Shown here one piece after another: positions 61,787 through 64,000 of a stretch of 64,000 nt of DNA. The position numbers and the translations under genes are program-made. Each line of letters opens with the position of its first letter. The first letter of the stretch is position 1. The notes beneath the pieces are model-generated. The model saw nothing but the letters and a program-made list of their open reading frames with translations. It ran no database searches and was not told the DNA's origin. The stretch lies in assembly GCA_015698305.1 (NCBI GenBank), contig CP048620.1:2936001-3000000 (forward strand). Direction: 5' to 3'. Source of the stretch: Candidatus Nitrohelix vancouverensis (GTDB lineage Bacteria; Nitrospinota; Nitrospinia; Nitrospinales; VA-1).

Positions 61787-62200
61787 ATGAAAAGGCAAGT
61801 TGTTCTATCTGTTGCAACCGTCCTGTTGTTTTTGGCCGCATCACTGGTTTCAGCTTCTGCGGAAAACTCGGTTACGATCGTTTCTCCTAAAAATGGAGAT
61901 ACGGTAGAAAGCCCCGTTGAATTCTGCATGGAAACCGAAGGCGTTGAAGTCGAGCCTGCCAAAAACGGCGTCAATGACGGCAAAGGCCACCATCACCTGC
62001 TGATCGATACGGATGTTCCTTCGGATCTGTCCAAGCCAATCGGCAAAGACGCGCAACATGTCCACATGGGTAGCGGCGACGACTGCAAATCCCTGAAATT
62101 GTCCGCTGGCGAGCACACCGTTACGACCTTGTTTGCCAAGGGCAATCATGTGCCTTACGATCCTGAAATCTCCGACACGATTCAGATAACCGTAAAATAA
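61787..62200 (+). CDS. Exported DUF4399 protein
   Basis: A 137-residue secreted protein with a signal peptide (LLFLAASLVSASA). The body has the DUF4399 pattern VTIVSPKNGDTVESPV, HHHLLIDT, and the later GDDCKSLKLSAGEHTV. The small beta fold and the histidines suggest metal or ligand binding, but function is unknown. AAAGGAG provides the ribosome site. A strong terminator follows at once, so it is a single-gene transcript. Confidence 0.87.
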   Translation: MKRQVVLSVATVLLFLAASLVSASAENSVTIVSPKNGDTVESPVEFCMETEGVEVEPAKNGVNDGKGHHHLLIDTDVPSDLSKPIGKDAQHVHMGSGDDCKSLKLSAGEHTVTTLFAKGNHVPYDPEISDTIQITVK

Positions 62201-62218
62201 ATCTGAACAGCTAACGAA

Positions 62219-62250
62219 AAGCCGCCCTCAGTTGAGGGCGGCTTTTTTTT
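62219..62250 (+). terminator. Rho-independent terminator after the DUF4399 gene
   Basis: A perfect 12-bp stem AAGCCGCCCTCA/TGAGGGCGGCTT with a 2-nt loop and a run of eight T residues. Confidence 0.94.
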
Positions 62251-62368
62251 CCTACTGAATCCTGACCACGTCGGAAAATCATTGTTTTCCCCTTCCCATA
62301 ATTTTAAAATAGAATTTATAAGCAGGAAAATAATGTAACGCGATTTCACTTTCACCAAAGACCAATCC

Positions 62369-63724
62369 ATGATTCGCTTGAAAACCTTCAAAGCACTTGC
62401 ATCCTTTCTAATCGCCGGAATTTTTGTTCTGGTTTCCGTTGTCTCATCCAGCGCAACTCAGGCCAACACCAGCGCCATCGCTCTTCTTATCGCAAAAGAC
62501 AAAGACGGTAATGATCTGGGAACGGGTAGCGGCTTTGTGGTGGATCCCACTGGAGTCCTTATTACCAATTACCATGTGATGGTGGATGCGGCGACCTTGA
62601 CCGCAATTTTCAGCAACGGGCAAACCGCCCGGGTCGAGCGTGTTTTAAAAGTGGATCGCAAAAAAGATTTCGCCGTCGTTCAACTTGAAGAGGATTTTTA
62701 TTCGACGCTCGAACTGGGAGACTCCGACCGTTTGCAAATGTTCGATTTCTCGAAAGCCCTGGGCCATCCCACGCAGAGAGTCATCCGGGAAAACGGACGC
62801 CCCGAAGGTCCCTTGCTTAAAACCTTCGGTTTTGTGATCGGCGTTCTGCCGCAGGCAGTCGCGGATTTTTCATTTATTTACACGACGGCTCCTTTTGAAC
62901 CGGGTTTCAGCGGCGGTCCTTTATTGGACAAAAACAATAAGGTGATCGGTATTGTCACCATGGAAGGCGGGTCGCTCAACCTGGCCCTGCCAATCAACGA
63001 GGTCAAGCCCTTCATCAACAAGAGTAAAAAAGACGTCTCCTACGAGACCTTCATTGAACAGGACCTCGCTTTTTCCGAAGCGGATTATTACCGGGGAAAT
63101 TTTTACCTGTATGAAAAGGGACAGCCAGAGGAAGCGCTGGAATTTCTAACGCAGGCCGCGCTCAAAAATCCGGAATGGGCCGCTCCTTATTACGACATGG
63201 CGGCGGCTCATCGCGACATGGGCGACATCGATCAAGCGATCGAAAAATATGAACTCTGTTTGAAAATCAACCCGAATTTTTCGGAAGCGCTTTCCAATTT
63301 AGGCGGTTTTTATTTTCGAGAGGGCAAAGTCGAAGAAGCCTTGAAACTGTTTGAACAATCCGTGGCTATCTTCCCGCACTTTGTTCAGGCTTTGTCCAAT
63401 CTGGGGGCAGTGCTCAATAAATTGGAACGTTCAGAACAGGCGGTGCCTTTTTTGAAGCGGGCGCTACGCGTCACCCCGGGCTTTGAAATGGCCTATTTCA
63501 ACCTCGGCAACGCCTATTATAAAACCCAGGAATGGGGACAGGCTGAACAAACCTACCGACAGGCTCTTGCTCTCGGCGTCGACTTCCTTTCCATCCACTG
63601 GAAGCTTTATGAAATTTATCACCGCCAGGGCGATGTGAAACGCGAACGAGAAGAACTGAACGCCATCCTGCAAATGGACCCGGAAAACGAAAAAGCAAAA
63701 TCGTTGCTCTCTTCAACGCCTTGA
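62369..63724 (+). CDS. Trypsin-like protease fused to TPR repeats
   Basis: A 451-residue exported fusion. After a signal peptide (VVSSSATQA) comes a trypsin-like domain (about 35-225). The His is in ITNYHVMVDA, the Asp in KKDFAVVQL, and the Ser in PGFSGGPLLD. The C-terminal half (about 245-445) holds about five TPR units (PYYDMAAAHRDMGDIDQAI and FSEALSNLGGFYFREGK). A PDZ domain is absent, and TPRs may take its place in substrate binding. Substrates are not known. The gene is plus strand and convergent with an M28 peptidase. Confidence 0.9.
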   Translation: MIRLKTFKALASFLIAGIFVLVSVVSSSATQANTSAIALLIAKDKDGNDLGTGSGFVVDPTGVLITNYHVMVDAATLTAIFSNGQTARVERVLKVDRKKDFAVVQLEEDFYSTLELGDSDRLQMFDFSKALGHPTQRVIRENGRPEGPLLKTFGFVIGVLPQAVADFSFIYTTAPFEPGFSGGPLLDKNNKVIGIVTMEGGSLNLALPINEVKPFINKSKKDVSYETFIEQDLAFSEADYYRGNFYLYEKGQPEEALEFLTQAALKNPEWAAPYYDMAAAHRDMGDIDQAIEKYELCLKINPNFSEALSNLGGFYFREGKVEEALKLFEQSVAIFPHFVQALSNLGAVLNKLERSEQAVPFLKRALRVTPGFEMAYFNLGNAYYKTQEWGQAEQTYRQALALGVDFLSIHWKLYEIYHRQGDVKREREELNAILQMDPENEKAKSLLSSTP

Positions 63725-63767
63725 CAGAGAGAACGCCAGAATCCGGACGCCGCTCCAATTCCCTCCC

Positions 63768-64000
63768 CTATTGAGTAGCCTGCCACTCCAGCAAAACGCG
63801 AAAAACAGCAAGCAAACTTTCTTCTGAGCATTTGTCGAGCGTGTCCGACAGCAAATGCCAGTGAGGGTAGTCGAGATCGATCAAAACAATCGCCGGAATG
63901 CCGCGCTTGTAAAAGGGATAATGATCGTCATACACCGTGTATTTCTTTTGGTCTTTGAACTGGGAATAGCCCAATTCAGTCGCCTTCGCCACGATCCCGT
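63768..64000 (-). CDS. M28-family peptidase, C-terminal fragment (partial)
   Basis: The frame enters from the right edge of the window. The visible 77 codons contain DDHYPFYKRGIPAIVLIDLD and PHWHLLSDTLDKCS, typical of the C-terminal part of M28 zinc peptidases and glutaminyl cyclases. The metal site lies outside the window, so activity cannot be judged. Confidence 0.78.
   Translation of the reverse strand, partial: GIVAKATELGYSQFKDQKKYTVYDDHYPFYKRGIPAIVLIDLDYPHWHLLSDTLDKCSEESLLAVFRVLLEWQATQ

Noticed and set aside
1-64000. CRISPR arrays, transposases, integrases, tRNA and rRNA genes
   Set aside because: I scanned gaps and frames and found no repeat-spacer pattern, recombinase motif or tRNA-like fold; small items could still be missed without software.

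Overview
The window is a stretch of bacterial chromosome of ordinary, gene-dense, core-genome character. It carries no insertion sequence, prophage, integron or CRISPR array, and no tRNA or rRNA gene that I could find. The gene set points to a Gram-negative, diderm bacterium with an outer membrane (LolA, RseP, periplasmic DsbA-type and HtrA-type proteins, c-type cytochrome). My best guess for lineage is Nitrospinota or a deltaproteobacterial-type relative. This rests on the mix of a tetraheme cytochrome c554-like protein, an apparently soluble fumarate-reductase pair, multi-cluster ferredoxins and the gene neighbourhoods. It is inference; a 16S or ribosomal-protein tree would be needed to settle it.

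Layout. 0-3 kb: tRNA modification (mtaB), a SAM hydrolase and smpB, overlapping. 3-6.8 kb (minus strand): flavin-binding PPOX-fold protein, secreted FKBP isomerase, secreted ankyrin protein and HDOD signalling protein. 6.8-13.4 kb (plus): purN, lolA, rseP, a phosphoenolpyruvate mutase fused to a nucleotidyltransferase, proS. 13.5-22.5 kb (plus): the classic translation/transcription cluster rimP-nusA-infB-ylxP-rbfA-truB-rpsO-pnp, bracketed by strong terminators, with a large hairpin in the rpsO leader. 22.6-33 kb: surE, peroxiredoxin, cation efflux, an MBL-fold hydrolase, bioD, an orphan response regulator, an HtrA-type protease divergent from three Hsp20 genes, and a large radical SAM protein. 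33-37 kb: an unknown protein, a hyperacidic four-cluster ferredoxin, aspS. 37-41 kb (minus): yajC-secD-secF-zinc-ribbon protein-rnpB. 41-45 kb: unknown secreted protein, a small motility-type protein behind a sigma-28-like promoter, a NERD-domain protein with a duplicated 5' end, and a fumarate reductase-type flavoprotein/iron-sulfur pair. 45-49.7 kb (plus): yebC, a UPF0178 protein, ruvCAB, a small transporter. 49.7-49.9 kb (minus): an unassigned structured small RNA. 50-54.7 kb: PHP phosphatase, then a tight four-gene set (cytochrome, DsbA-like, CtpA protease, small protein). 54.8-61.5 kb (minus): two LRR proteins, purine permease, CCA-adding-type enzyme, two thiol-redox proteins and an Mrp-type ATPase. 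61.8-64 kb: DUF4399 protein, protease-TPR fusion, and the end of an M28 peptidase.

Themes. Envelope protein quality control is heavily represented (FKBP, RseP, HtrA, CtpA, DsbA-like, DsbD-N-like, Sec translocon, LolA). The most distinctive item is the small RNA at 49.7-49.9 kb. It has a good promoter, four predicted hairpins, GGA motifs in two loops, a 14-nt segment complementary to the canonical 3' end of 16S rRNA, and a possible 15-codon reading frame. Other points deserving attention are the rpsO leader hairpin, the rnpB/zinc-ribbon overlap, the PEP mutase fusion outside any visible phosphonate cluster, and the partial tandem duplication at the NERD gene.
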